Of a stretch of DNA of 64,000 nt, positions 15,514 to 24,058 are shown piece after piece. This DNA is from DATFHX01 sp035247945 (lineage in GTDB: Bacteria; Patescibacteriota; Saccharimonadia; Saccharimonadales; Saccharimonadaceae), in contig DATFHX010000019.1 in the NCBI GenBank assembly GCA_035247945.1, positions 13,239 to 77,238 on the forward strand, written 5' to 3'. A program made the position numbers and the translations under genes. The notes under the pieces are model-generated. The model worked only from the letters and a program-made list of their open reading frames with translations, was not told the origin of the DNA and made no database searches. Position 1 is the stretch's first letter. Each line of letters begins with the position of its first letter.

Positions 15514-15957
15514 TTACTGCTTTTCGTGGTTACCACCGAAGAGGAAATTAACCCACTGCGCCATATTACTTGGTGTCTTCGCAACTTGAGGAGTTGTCTC
15601 TCCTTTTACTTGGCTGTCCGCATTTTTTGCCTGGGCGGTATTTGGCGGAAGGAAAAGTACCTTTTCGCCTGGTTTTACAAGTCCGGTACGCTGACGAAGG
15701 GCAAGCTCCTTGTACTCATCACTCTGGTAATATTTCTGTTCGAACTGCAGGCTCTGTACTTCAAGTTCGGCGAGGAGTGAGTCGCGCTTCTTGCTATCGA
15801 CTTCCTTTTGCAGAGCAAAGTTACGCTGCATCATACCAACCGATCCCCATGCCCAACCAATGCCGATAAGAAGCGCAACCACAATAACGATGTTATTCAG
15901 CGTCAGATACTGATGCCGAATATGATAATAAATTCTACGAATGTTTATTTTCTTCAT
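15514..15957 (-). CDS. FtsB/DivIC-like septum protein
   Basis: The 147-residue protein has the DivIC/FtsB layout: a short basic cytoplasmic tail, one membrane helix (~24-44), a coiled coil (~50-85) and a Y-x-x-x-E-Y-K-E-L-A-L-R-Q-R motif followed by a G-E-K-V-L-F-L-P-P strand typical of the family. Such proteins bridge divisome components at the septum. A Gln/Pro-rich C-terminal extension (~108-147) is extra. I start at the ATG at 15957, downstream of GGCTATACT and an AGGGAAG site; the longer frame begins upstream of that promoter box. Confidence 0.8.
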   Translation of the reverse strand: MKKINIRRIYYHIRHQYLTLNNIVIVVALLIGIGWAWGSVGMMQRNFALQKEVDSKKRDSLLAELEVQSLQFEQKYYQSDEYKELALRQRTGLVKPGEKVLFLPPNTAQAKNADSQVKGETTPQVAKTPSNMAQWVNFLFGGNHEKQ

Positions 15958-16015
15958 TGCTTCCCTGGTAATAGTATAGCCCAACAGATTGAAATAGGCT
16001 ATAATGGCGAGGAGC

Positions 16016-16091
16016 GGGGGCGTAGCTCATCGGTTAGAGCAGGCGGCTCATAACCACTTGGTAGTTGGTTCGATTCCAACCGCCCCCACCA
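16016..16091 (+). tRNA. tRNA-Ile2 (CAT, lysidine type) or elongator tRNA-Met
   Basis: This is a complete 76-nt cloverleaf with encoded CCA, a GGGGGCG/CGCCCCC acceptor and anticodon CAT. The anticodon arm and variable region (GCAGGCGGCTCATAACCAC then TTGGT) closely resemble E. coli tRNA-Ile(CAU), whose C34 is changed to lysidine, more than elongator tRNA-Met. One C-A mismatch occurs in the anticodon stem. A TATAAT box ends 10 nt upstream. Confidence 0.85.
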
Positions 16092-16107
16092 AATGAGCTT
16101 ATAGTGA

Positions 16108-16135
16108 CGGCTGGAAACGTTTCCAGCCGCTTTTT
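16108..16135 (+). terminator. Terminator of the tRNA at 16016
   Basis: An 11-bp inverted repeat (16108-16118 with 16119-16129) is followed by C and TTTTT. Confidence 0.9.
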
Positions 16136-16149
16136 GTTGTGTTGATGCC

Positions 16150-16503
16150 TCAAGCAGCCTGCGCCCCGTGCATTGCTACACGTACGCGTTCTCGTCCTTG
16201 CCTATCTCTGCTTAGCTGCTCTGGAGATTTCCGCCCTACAGGTGGAAGTTCCGCTGAAAGAAGGTGGTTGTATGCCGCCTCAGGCTCTCTTGAAACGTCA
16301 TAGCTGTCAAGGGCGATCTCTACGGGATCCTCCCGAGAGGCGGGTAGCTCATTAAGGCTCGCACCGTACCGCGTGTCGAGTTCATAGGGAGGTGTCCCGA
16401 GGGCAAGTCGTGCAAGTTCATATGAGTAAATGCCAGAATCTACCATGCGTTCCAGTTTGCTATCATATTCCTCAGCTTCTCGCTGTTCACCCCTATATTC
16501 CAT
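16150..16503 (-). CDS. Hypothetical charged soluble protein, 117 aa
   Basis: I do not recognise this protein. It is rich in Glu/Arg, probably helical, has no membrane span, and ends with an Arg-rich then Ala-rich tail. The start is placed at the ATG at 16503, since TAGAAT ends 7 nt before it (leaderless type); an opening at 16569 lies inside the terminator of the upstream gene and is rejected. Confidence 0.6.
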   Translation of the reverse strand: MEYRGEQREAEEYDSKLERMVDSGIYSYELARLALGTPPYELDTRYGASLNELPASREDPVEIALDSYDVSREPEAAYNHLLSAELPPVGRKSPEQLSRDRQGRERVRVAMHGAQAA

Positions 16504-16556
16504 GTCTTTTATTCTACCGCACACCCCTGTTAATCGCAAATAAATAGCGCCAACAA

Positions 16557-16591
16557 AATAGCCTCGCACCTATTTTTGGCACGAGGCTATT
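16557..16591 (-). terminator. Terminator of the 16649 gene
   Basis: A 10-bp stem (16557-16566 with 16582-16591) with a 15-nt loop leads into TTTTG on the minus strand. The T-run is short. Confidence 0.6.
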
Positions 16592-16648
16592 TGGCACCTG
16601 TTTGTTTGATACTACTGTATCATCAAAGTGCTTGCGCTTGCAAGTAAA

Positions 16649-16858
16649 CTAGTCTTTTTTCTTGCTGATAGTAAGGAAGCCGTTGCGTGGGTTTTCCTTA
16701 ACAACGCGGTCTGCTGGTAGATCAGTTGGTTCACCCTTAGGGTTCTTCTCTACCTTGGCAAAAAAGTAGATGGTCTGTGGTTTGCCGCCACGGAGTGTGA
16801 CTTCGGTTTTGTGTAGGTAGTAAGTCACGCCTTTTGAATTAGTGTGTTTGTAAGCCAT
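16649..16858 (-). CDS. Small conserved-looking protein, 69 aa, unknown
   Basis: The short basic protein has a beta-rich N-terminal half (T-Y-Y-L-H-K-T-E-V-T-L-R-G-G-K) and ends in K-K-K-D. No membrane span. It has AGGAGGG 11 nt before the ATG and its own terminator, so it is a separate unit, perhaps well expressed. The pattern Y-F-F-A-K-V-E-K-N-P-K-G recalls small hypothetical proteins common in Saccharibacteria, but I assign no function. Confidence 0.7.
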   Translation of the reverse strand: MAYKHTNSKGVTYYLHKTEVTLRGGKPQTIYFFAKVEKNPKGEPTDLPADRVVKENPRNGFLTISKKKD

Positions 16859-16933
16859 TTCGTTGTTAGCCCTCCTGTTAGCTTGGTGGTTACATTTGCT
16901 AGAGTACCGCCCTTTATGAACGGTGTCAACAGT

Positions 16934-17563
16934 TTACACGCCCCTGTAATGACGTTTTAATAATAGGTGAAGAATCCAAAGACTTATGAGACGTGCCAAA
17001 ATCACAAGCACAATCACAGCACAGGCAAGCATTGACCACCCTGCAAAATCCGGGGACCACAGTGGCGCATCATACTCATGACGGTAGAGATCTACCTTTG
17101 GAAGCGTAGCCGTATCAGAGGGGTTGCTCGAGGGCGGGTATTTCGAAAGCTCCTCAGTAAAACACTGTACATAGGCCTGAGACCAGACCTCAAACTGCGG
17201 TCGGCATACTGCCTCGGCCTTCACATTAATATTGCCATTAGGGTTGTCGTCATTACTGGCCGCATCAACTGCTTTTTGCGCATCTCTTCGATACTGATAC
17301 TCAAGGTAGAAGGGACCCGTACTGGCATTAACATGCGAGAAAACATACCGTTGTAAGTCATACAACCTACTTTGAAGCGCCGTCTCATCCCCCACCTTAT
17401 CGGCAGAAAGTACAGCGTCACGGCGCTGTACCATACCAATGTTATTGAGGCGTAAAAAGGTAGCCGCCACGAAGGCCATAAGTATCAAGACAACAATAAG
17501 CTGCCACGTTTTTACACGCTGCAACCGCTTGATGTTTTTATGGACACGACGTTTATCTGCCAA
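16934..17563 (-). CDS. Membrane protein with two spans and an exposed domain, unknown
   Basis: The 209-residue protein begins with a basic tail, has a first membrane helix (~21-42), an external segment of ~130 residues with two cysteines (C-R-P-Q-F and Q-C-F-T) and a second helix (~175-200) followed by a basic end. It starts at a TTG (17561-17563) with AGGTGG 7 nt upstream; a TGGTATAAT promoter lies ~30 nt further. No family is recognised. Confidence 0.7.
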   Translation of the reverse strand: MADKRRVHKNIKRLQRVKTWQLIVVLILMAFVAATFLRLNNIGMVQRRDAVLSADKVGDETALQSRLYDLQRYVFSHVNASTGPFYLEYQYRRDAQKAVDAASNDDNPNGNINVKAEAVCRPQFEVWSQAYVQCFTEELSKYPPSSNPSDTATLPKVDLYRHEYDAPLWSPDFAGWSMLACAVIVLVILARLISLWILHLLLKRHYRGV

Positions 17564-17614
17564 GCTCTACCCACCTCTACTACTGCCCGTTATTATACCA
17601 CGAGCAGCTACGGC

Positions 17615-18835
17615 TTAGCCACGACGGTACACAGCGAATTTGGCTACTAAAATGCCAAGACCTGCCACAGCACCTATAAAGAAGAAGTTACGAAGTCCTG
17701 CATGATCCCCTAGAAGTGAAACCATGCCATATGCTGCTGCCGCAGCTGCCACGCATCCAAGATTTAGGAATACCTCTGTTACTCCAAGAAAGGTGATACG
17801 TCGTTCAATTCGATCCGCCGTGTCAAATAGGCCCTTGAAGTACGCCATTATATACCCTGTCGTTGCGGTTTCATTAGCTACGTTTACTGCCGCGGCATTC
17901 ATTGAGGAAAATGTGAACGGTCGAGAAAGATGCACGATACTATTGGCGATCACACCTGCTTTTAGGAGTGTTCCTCCTTGGTTCTTATCGATCACCTTTC
18001 CAAAGACATAGGAGACGGCGAGTGCTGCAAAGAGCGAGATCGAAACGAGCACTCCCAGCTCAGCATATACTTCGTTCGTAGATCCCACACCAAGCACCAC
18101 AACAGCCACAAAGAGTGCCCATACTGTTCCGGATGTCGTAGCATCAAAGCCAACAGCGAATTCTGCAATGAGCACTCGCACCGCCGAACGCCACGGAAAA
18201 TCACGGAAATTGAGACGCTGTCCTGTCGCCAGTGGCTCTGCCGTTTTAAAGAGTGGAATAGAAGAAAGCAGGAAAAGCAGCGCAGCCGCCCACATGATGA
18301 ACTGGGGGCCAAGCATGAACGCGAGAAGTCCGCCCAGAAATGGGCTTACGCCTTTTGCCGTCTTTTCAAACATATTCATAACAGCGATTTCTTTACCAGC
18401 ATGATCAACGCTTTTTACTTTTGAGAAATCAATCAAATAACAGAGGTCATAAAGCGTCACCGAGAGACCTTGAAGCACCATGGCGACAGCGAGGATAGGA
18501 AGCCCATATTGCGGTACAAGCGCAAAAGCCATAATCGACGGAATATAAAGAAGATTCGAAAGAAGGATACCGTGCTTTGGACCAAAGCGTGCGGCATAGG
18601 CTGCCGCAGGAATCGCTACAAAAGACTTAAACAGAAAGAAGGCTCCCCAAAACGCAATGATAAACAAGATAGAATAGCCGTTTTGGTATAGGAAAACTCC
18701 CATAAACGTTACAGAGATGTTAATCGCCAGCATACGCATGAGACGAGAGACGTAGAGCTCGGATACTTCAGAGAATGTCGCATAGCGCCAAAAATGACGT
18801 CTGAGCAAAAGCTTATGGAAAAATTCGCGGATCAT
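17615..18835 (-). CDS. Major facilitator superfamily transporter
   Basis: This 406-residue protein has about 12 hydrophobic helices separated by short loops, with basic loop motifs (R-F-G-P-K-H-G near 83-89) typical of MFS transporters. The central loop is around 180-200. The substrate cannot be read from sequence. The promoter is TGCTATACT ~30 nt upstream and GAGAGG precedes the ATG. It is divergent from murC: the two -10 boxes lie within the 70 bp between the start codons. Confidence 0.8.
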   Translation of the reverse strand: MIREFFHKLLLRRHFWRYATFSEVSELYVSRLMRMLAINISVTFMGVFLYQNGYSILFIIAFWGAFFLFKSFVAIPAAAYAARFGPKHGILLSNLLYIPSIMAFALVPQYGLPILAVAMVLQGLSVTLYDLCYLIDFSKVKSVDHAGKEIAVMNMFEKTAKGVSPFLGGLLAFMLGPQFIMWAAALLFLLSSIPLFKTAEPLATGQRLNFRDFPWRSAVRVLIAEFAVGFDATTSGTVWALFVAVVVLGVGSTNEVYAELGVLVSISLFAALAVSYVFGKVIDKNQGGTLLKAGVIANSIVHLSRPFTFSSMNAAAVNVANETATTGYIMAYFKGLFDTADRIERRITFLGVTEVFLNLGCVAAAAAAYGMVSLLGDHAGLRNFFFIGAVAGLGILVAKFAVYRRG

Positions 18836-18905
18836 GTGTGTTTTACCTCTCTTTATCTGTAGTATAGCATTTATGCTTACCCTTATAAAATGCTATACTA
18901 TCCCT

Positions 18906-20156
18906 ATGAACATATACTTTGCAGGTATTGGGGGTGTTGGCATTGGTCCACTTGCGCAAATCGCACGCGATGCTGGCAATAGCGTCCAGGGATCGGATCT
19001 TAGTGAAAGCCTTACGACCCACCGACTCATTCAGCAAGGTATTCCTGTCGATACAAACCAGGATGGTACATTTCTCCGTGCTTGCAATGACTCAACTCCT
19101 ATTGACTGGTTCGTGTACTCGGCATCTCTTCCCGAGGATCATCCCGAGCTCGTTACTGCCCGTGCACTGGGTATAAAGACGAGCAAGCGCGATGCACTGC
19201 TTGCTCATATTATTAGTGCAAAGAAGCTTAAACTCATTGCTGTCGCTGGAACACACGGCAAGACCACAACAACAGGAATGGCTGTCTGGGCGTTTAAGCA
19301 GCTTGGCATCCCCATTAGCTATTCGGTAGGCTCGACACTTAGTTTTGGCCCCAGTGGAGCTTTTGATCCAAAGAGCGAATACTTCATTTATGAATGTGAC
19401 GAGTTTGATCGTAATTTCCTTCACTTTTTCCCTCATCTTTCGCTCATTACTTCTGTAGGATACGACCATCCAGACGTCTACCCAACAGAGCAATCGTATA
19501 TGCAGGCATTTCGACAATTCCTTGACCAATCCCAGCAGGTGATTATGTGGCAGCATGACGGCGATAGGATTCAGGCTACCGAAAAAGATGGGTGGATTCT
19601 CCGTGAGACAGAGGTGCAGTCAATTACCCTCGCCGGAGAGCATAATCGCCGTAACGCAACGCTCGTCCTTAAAGGCCTCGAATACCTCCAGCTTACAGAC
19701 GCCGAGAGCGCACGAAAGATCCTCGCGTCATTTCCGGGAACTGACCGACGCTTTGAAAAACTAGCCGATCATCTCTATTCCGACTATGGCCACCATCCGT
19801 CTGAGATTGCAGCTACACTGCAGATGGCGCGGGAACTCTCCGACCACGTTGTTCTCGTCTACCAGCCACACCAAAATGTTCGCCAGCATGAGATCCGCGA
19901 CCTCTATACGCACTGCTTTGAACTCGCCGAAACAATCTACTGGCTCCCTACCTATCTCTCGCGGGAAGATCCCGCCCTACCAATTCTTACTCCTCAGCAA
20001 CTTGCGATCAATGTAACGAACCGCGAAGCTATTCATTTTTCAGAAATGAACGATCGTCTCTGGAAAACTATTCAGGATGCACGCGAAAACGGCAAACTTG
20101 TACTCCTTATGGGTGCAGGTAGTATCGATAGCTGGGCACGACGTGAGCTTTCCTAG
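18906..20156 (+). CDS. murC: UDP-N-acetylmuramate--L-alanine ligase
   Basis: The 416-residue Mur ligase has the N-terminal G-I-G-G-V-G-I-G-P-L-A nucleotide-sugar loop (8-18), the ATP loop G-T-H-G-K-T-T-T (~114-121), H-N-R-R-N in the central domain, and the C-terminal D-Y-G-H-H-P-S-E-I that marks MurC/Mpl. It adds L-alanine to UDP-MurNAc in peptidoglycan synthesis; an Mpl-type recycling ligase is an alternative. TGCTATACT ends 6 nt before the ATG, so the mRNA is probably leaderless; the longer frame from 18834 starts upstream of this box. Confidence 0.88.
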   Translation: MNIYFAGIGGVGIGPLAQIARDAGNSVQGSDLSESLTTHRLIQQGIPVDTNQDGTFLRACNDSTPIDWFVYSASLPEDHPELVTARALGIKTSKRDALLAHIISAKKLKLIAVAGTHGKTTTTGMAVWAFKQLGIPISYSVGSTLSFGPSGAFDPKSEYFIYECDEFDRNFLHFFPHLSLITSVGYDHPDVYPTEQSYMQAFRQFLDQSQQVIMWQHDGDRIQATEKDGWILRETEVQSITLAGEHNRRNATLVLKGLEYLQLTDAESARKILASFPGTDRRFEKLADHLYSDYGHHPSEIAATLQMARELSDHVVLVYQPHQNVRQHEIRDLYTHCFELAETIYWLPTYLSREDPALPILTPQQLAINVTNREAIHFSEMNDRLWKTIQDARENGKLVLLMGAGSIDSWARRELS

Positions 20157-20178
20157 AGAGGTTTTACATTCTCTTTGA

Positions 20179-20209
20179 ATAAAATACCACCTCTTCGGCG
20201 GTATTTTAT
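20179..20209. terminator. Bidirectional terminator between murC and trmB
   Basis: A 10-bp stem (20179-20188 with 20200-20209) is A-rich on one side and T-rich on the other, so it can serve both converging genes. It overlaps the last codons of trmB. Confidence 0.75.
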
Positions 20210-20859
20210 TTTGGAGGAGTTGCTTTTACAAAGTAGGTCGGAAGTCCTTCGGCGGTAAAGCGTGTTTCATAGGTTGTTTTATTCTTATAGAGCCCATTTA
20301 GGTCTGATTCATGCAGATCAAAACTCAGTTCTTCTATGCGCCAGCCTTCCCGTACCAGTTGCTCTAGACTCCAAGTAAAGAGACTAGCTGCATCGGTCTT
20401 AAAGTAGAATGCTCCCTTTTTAGAAAGCAGCGATTGGTACATCGCAAGAAAGCCAGGGTGTGTTAGCCGCCGTTTGGCGCTTCGCTTCTTCGGAAATGGG
20501 TCTGGAAACGTTACCCAAATAGATTCGATAGAGCCTTCTTTTATAACTTCTGGCAGCTGGTCGGCTCGAGCGCGCATAAACTGAACGTTCGTAAGCCCCT
20601 CTTCCATTGCCTTCTTTGCTCCCGTTTGGAGACGGTCTGCTTTTACATCCACTGCGAGTATGCGCTGGGCATATTGAGCAGATGCAAGCGCTACGCCAAA
20701 AAGGCCGGTCCCAGCACCGATCTCAAGTACAGTCGGCGCTGGCTGGTCTGTCCATTCGTTAAGTTCAAAGCAGAGCGGGTTATTATGAAAGAGCGCAAAC
20801 TTATAGAGTTTTCGCTTACGCGTAATAATAAAGTCCTGCGGATTGAGCTTTTCGCTCAT
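20206..20859 (-). CDS. trmB: tRNA (guanine-N7-)-methyltransferase
   Basis: The 217-residue protein has the TrmB signature F-P-D-P-F-P-K-K-R and R-R-L-T-H-P-G-F-L, the SAM loop L-E-I-G-A-G-T-G (~45-52) and the C-terminal T-x-Y-E-T-R-F. It methylates G46 in the tRNA variable loop. Its ATG overlaps the tsaC stop by four bases (ATGA), which indicates translational coupling in a two-gene tRNA-modification operon. Confidence 0.95.
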   Translation of the reverse strand: MSEKLNPQDFIITRKRKLYKFALFHNNPLCFELNEWTDQPAPTVLEIGAGTGLFGVALASAQYAQRILAVDVKADRLQTGAKKAMEEGLTNVQFMRARADQLPEVIKEGSIESIWVTFPDPFPKKRSAKRRLTHPGFLAMYQSLLSKKGAFYFKTDAASLFTWSLEQLVREGWRIEELSFDLHESDLNGLYKNKTTYETRFTAEGLPTYFVKATPPK

Positions 20860-21413
20860 CGAAGACGCTCCTTGGTGCCATCTGAATGCACGGCATACAG
20901 CTGAGAAGGTGCATCGTCCGTCACCATTCCCCCATCGACATAAAAATCAACACTGTCTCCAAAGTAGTTCACTGCTTCTTGCATATCCTTAGCGGGACGA
21001 AGCCCTTCCGGATTAGCACTCGGTGCAATAAGGGGTCCGGTAAGCTGTAGAAGTTCACGAAGATGAGCGTCACCCGGGACACGGTATGCAAGCGTACTCC
21101 CACCACGAGTCAACCACTCGGGCGCTCCCTCGACAGGCAGAATAATACTCACCTTACCCGGCCACGATGCGTCGAGTACACTTGTCACTGCTTCGTTATA
21201 CTTTGTTGGCAGGTCATCCACTGAGGCAATGAGAATAATTGGTGGTTTTGAAGGGGTGCGTCCCTTAACTTCGTAGACGCGCTCGACAGCGTCTTGGTTA
21301 TCTGCACTGGCAACAATGCCGTAAAGTGTATCCGTTCGAAGAACGCCAATACCGCCACTACGAAGTACATTCACGATCGTGGCGTCAAACTGGTCAGTGT
21401 AAACAGTGGTCAT
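20856..21413 (-). CDS. tsaC: Threonylcarbamoyl-AMP synthase (Sua5/YrdC/YciO)
   Basis: The 185-residue protein shows the YrdC fold: R-T-D-T-L-Y-G (~26-32), K-G-R-T-P-S-K-P near 50-57, and P-S-A-N-P-E-G (~132-138). It makes the threonylcarbamoyl-AMP used for t6A37 in ANN-decoding tRNAs. An ATG at 21413 and a GTG one codon earlier are both possible. It is divergent from mscS with only 20 bp between the starts, and overlaps trmB downstream. Confidence 0.9.
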   Translation of the reverse strand: MTTVYTDQFDATIVNVLRSGGIGVLRTDTLYGIVASADNQDAVERVYEVKGRTPSKPPIILIASVDDLPTKYNEAVTSVLDASWPGKVSIILPVEGAPEWLTRGGSTLAYRVPGDAHLRELLQLTGPLIAPSANPEGLRPAKDMQEAVNYFGDSVDFYVDGGMVTDDAPSQLYAVHSDGTKERLR

Positions 21414-21433
21414 CACATGCTATACTACCACAT
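21414..21433. promoter_or_regulatory. 20-bp divergent promoter, tsaC and mscS
   Basis: TGCTATACT reads toward mscS and ends 7 nt before its ATG. The opposite strand of the same bases offers TAGTAT toward tsaC, ending about 8 nt before its ATG. Both transcripts would be leaderless and the two polymerase sites overlap. Confidence 0.65.
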
Positions 21434-22333
21434 ATGGACCTAAATTCTTATCTTAAACATATCCAGGAGTTTCCTGGATGGCTAGTATCTCCCGCTGCTC
21501 ACGGCGTTAGGGATGACTTATTCGCCATTATCGGTAATATTATCCTTGCGGTTATCCTACTCACGTTCGGCGCACTCCTGCTTCGTAAGATTGTACGAAA
21601 ATCGATCCAGAAAGGCTACGAAAAGACGTGGCACCCAAAGGACATTGAGAAGCGACAACGCACCCTTGAAGCTCTGTTCGTTAATTTATGGAGGACGATT
21701 GTCATTACGATCATCGCCTATGCAATTATCCATATCATCTTCCCACTTGCCGACTTTGCGCCTCTCTTTGCCGGAGCTGGAATTGTTGGTGTTGCTCTTG
21801 GTTTTGGTGCTCAATCACTGGTTCGAGATTTTCTCTCTGGAATCTTTATTATCTCTGATAATCAATACCGCGTTGGTGATATTGTTGAAATCGAAGGCGC
21901 TGCCGGAACTGTCGAGCGAATCGGCATGCGCTCAACTGTCCTCCGTGACGCCGAAGGAAACGTTCACTACTTCCCTAACGGCATGGTGCAGCACGTCATT
22001 AATAAGACAATGGGATATAGCAACGCCCGTTTTATGGTTGATGTGCATCCGTCAAGCGATATCGATACCGTTATTGAGATTATTAATGCAACCGGTGCTG
22101 AACTTGCTGGGGAGGATAAATGGAAGCGAAAAATACTGCAGGCTCCTGAGTTCGTCTCAGTAAGTGACTTCACTTCAACCAGTGTAACTCTCATTGTCTC
22201 GGGTAAAACGCAGCCATCAGATCAGTGGTCAGTTGCTGCCGAAATGCGTCGACGTCTCCTTGAGGCTTTTGAAAAGAACAAGATTAAGCTCGGTATGACA
22301 GCCCCACTTTTTCAACAGCCACCGAAGAAGTAG
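21434..22333 (+). CDS. mscS: MscS-family mechanosensitive channel
   Basis: The 299-residue protein has three N-terminal membrane helices (~28-50, ~76-96, ~98-120), the glycine/alanine-rich pore helix A-G-I-V-G-V-A-L-G-F-G-A-Q, then the MscS beta domain (Y-R-V-G-D-I-V-E-I, G-T-V-E-R-I-G-M-R-S-T) and a C-terminal alpha/beta domain. It releases solutes on hypo-osmotic shock. I start at the ATG at 21434, directly downstream of TGCTATACT; the open frame to 21326 would cross the tsaC gene. Confidence 0.92.
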   Translation: MDLNSYLKHIQEFPGWLVSPAAHGVRDDLFAIIGNIILAVILLTFGALLLRKIVRKSIQKGYEKTWHPKDIEKRQRTLEALFVNLWRTIVITIIAYAIIHIIFPLADFAPLFAGAGIVGVALGFGAQSLVRDFLSGIFIISDNQYRVGDIVEIEGAAGTVERIGMRSTVLRDAEGNVHYFPNGMVQHVINKTMGYSNARFMVDVHPSSDIDTVIEIINATGAELAGEDKWKRKILQAPEFVSVSDFTSTSVTLIVSGKTQPSDQWSVAAEMRRRLLEAFEKNKIKLGMTAPLFQQPPKK

Positions 22334-22339
22334 GCCCGC

Positions 22340-22702
22340 CTACTTAATATCGAGCGTATCATCGCTCATTGCATCACCACCAAAGCTATCGATTGCGGTA
22401 GCTTTTTTGGCACGTTCATCGTAGAGCGACTGAAACTGGTCAAGGGCTTTCTTATCGATTGCGCCACTTGCTGAAAAACCATCAAACTGCTCGTTATCCT
22501 CCGCCTGCTTGCTAACCGAGGAATAGCCAGGACGACTCAGATCAAGCAGCGCCGCGCCACTACTGTAATAAAGAGCCAGAGCAATTCCTACCATGGTAAT
22601 GGCAATAATCGTTACCCCCGTTACCATAGTGGCGAGGCGATACCGCGCCCAAAGACCTACCTGCCGAGTTCTCGCCTCTTTTACAAGCTGTTCTTCGCTC
22701 AC
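22340..22702 (-). CDS. Single-span membrane protein, 120 aa, unknown
   Basis: A basic N-terminus (~1-22) is followed by one membrane helix (~26-50) and an acidic, Ser/Asp-rich outer tail. No family is recognised. Its ATG overlaps the stop of the upstream secreted protein by four bases, so the two products probably work together at the cell surface or membrane. Confidence 0.7.
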   Translation of the reverse strand: MSEEQLVKEARTRQVGLWARYRLATMVTGVTIIAITMVGIALALYYSSGAALLDLSRPGYSSVSKQAEDNEQFDGFSASGAIDKKALDQFQSLYDERAKKATAIDSFGGDAMSDDTLDIK

Positions 22703-23232
22703 TGATTTTCTCCTAGGTAATTCTTTCTGAAATCGACAAAGGTATTTCTATACATGTCGATCGTTTTCGTGAGCGCGACTGTGCTGTCATGGAGTGTACT
22801 GCGTTTTGTACGTGCATCTTCAATCTGGGCGTAGAAACCCGTAGGATCGGTCGTACAGTCAATTTTAATCGCAGCCGAGAGCGATTCTTCATACTGCTGG
22901 TAGTCTGCCCTAAAGGCCATGAGCTGCTGCTGATACTGGGCTGCATCAGCTACAAGATTGACACTGTTAAGGTTATTTAATGCCACACGACTATTAAAAG
23001 GAGACATAAGTTTTGTAAGAATCTGCTCATAAAGCTGGCCACGGTTCACGCGCAGGAGGGTGTCGGCTGTATGTAGCTGATTTAACCGTGATTTTACATC
23101 CACACAGTTAGTCCGAATGCGATCGAGTTGCCCACTATCTGGGGCCGAATCCTGAGCAAATGCCGTGTTGGCACTAAAAATACCGCCGGTTAGCAGTCCG
23201 CATAGCAAAAATAGCGCCAAGAGTCGTTTCAT
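22699..23232 (-). CDS. Secreted helical protein, 177 aa, unknown
   Basis: A clear signal peptide (1-26, cleavage after A-F-A) precedes a helical, coiled-coil-like mature part with two cysteines (N-C-V-D and D-C-T-T), possibly disulfide-linked. No domain is recognised. CATAAT lies 8 nt before the ATG. It is the first gene of a coupled pair with the membrane protein at 22340. Confidence 0.7.
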   Translation of the reverse strand: MKRLLALFLLCGLLTGGIFSANTAFAQDSAPDSGQLDRIRTNCVDVKSRLNQLHTADTLLRVNRGQLYEQILTKLMSPFNSRVALNNLNSVNLVADAAQYQQQLMAFRADYQQYEESLSAAIKIDCTTDPTGFYAQIEDARTKRSTLHDSTVALTKTIDMYRNTFVDFRKNYLGENQ

Positions 23233-23257
23233 GCTCTTTTATTATGAAGATAAAGTG

Positions 23258-24058
23258 TTATTTGGTCAAATGAATCCGACCGTTCGTTCGGGTAACCAGG
23301 CCGTCTCGAAGAAGCCCTAAAAGAGCCGGCTCGAAGCGCTCATCCGCGCTGAGTTGCCTTTTGAGCTGCATCTCTGTCATAGATGTCTCGGTTAACTGCC
23401 GTATAATCTGTCCACGAACTTCTCGCACACTCCCTTTTAGAGGAGATTGCTTTTTATAACCCCGGCTTAGCGCGTTGCGGCTTGCACCATGTCGTTTTAA
23501 CCACGACCCATAATCCATAAGTGCCCAGTAGAAGGCGCGGGGGTGTTCGTGATCAATTGTTTCGACTACCTTTGCAAGAATCTCTTTGTCATCGACCGTA
23601 TCGTAGCCTTCAAAGAAATGCTGGAAGTATACAGTCCGTACATTCGTTTCTACAAATGGCTGCGCAGTATTAAATGCGTAGGTCATAAGGGCACCGGCCG
23701 TTCCTTTGCCCACACCTGGAAGATCCAGCACCTGATCGTACTCGCTCGGAAAAATCCCCTGGTATTCATAAACGATCTTTCGTGCTGATTCGTGTAAAAA
23801 CTTCGCCCTTCGGTTATAGCCAAGTCCATTCCAAAGCGTCAACACCTCGGCAAGTGGAGCGTCGGCAAGGTGCCGTTCATCGGGAAATCGTTTAATAAAT
23901 GCTTCAAACTTCGGAATCACCCGGTCAACCTGCGTTTGCTGCAACATAAGCTCACTTACGAGTACATAGTATGGTCTCGTATCGGTGCGCCAAGGCATCT
24001 CTCGGTATAGCTCATCGCCCTTTTGCCAGATGAGCTCTAAGAATTCTTCTCGTTTCAC
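23258..24058 (-). CDS. MutY/EndoIII-superfamily DNA glycosylase lacking the iron-sulfur cluster
   Basis: The 267-residue protein has the HhH-GPD fold of adenine glycosylases: S-E-L-M-L-Q-Q-T-Q with catalytic Glu36, N-G-L-G-Y-N-R-R-A, and the hairpin L-P-G-V-G-K-G-T-A (114-122). The position of the catalytic Asp (MutY D138) is Glu137 in V-E-T-N-V. The four cysteines of the cluster loop are absent; the protein has no cysteine at all. It probably excises A opposite 8-oxoG, but the D-to-E change makes activity uncertain. I start at GTG 24058, 7 nt after TATACT; the longer frame overlaps msrA. Confidence 0.82.
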   Translation of the reverse strand: MKREEFLELIWQKGDELYREMPWRTDTRPYYVLVSELMLQQTQVDRVIPKFEAFIKRFPDERHLADAPLAEVLTLWNGLGYNRRAKFLHESARKIVYEYQGIFPSEYDQVLDLPGVGKGTAGALMTYAFNTAQPFVETNVRTVYFQHFFEGYDTVDDKEILAKVVETIDHEHPRAFYWALMDYGSWLKRHGASRNALSRGYKKQSPLKGSVREVRGQIIRQLTETSMTEMQLKRQLSADERFEPALLGLLRDGLVTRTNGRIHLTK

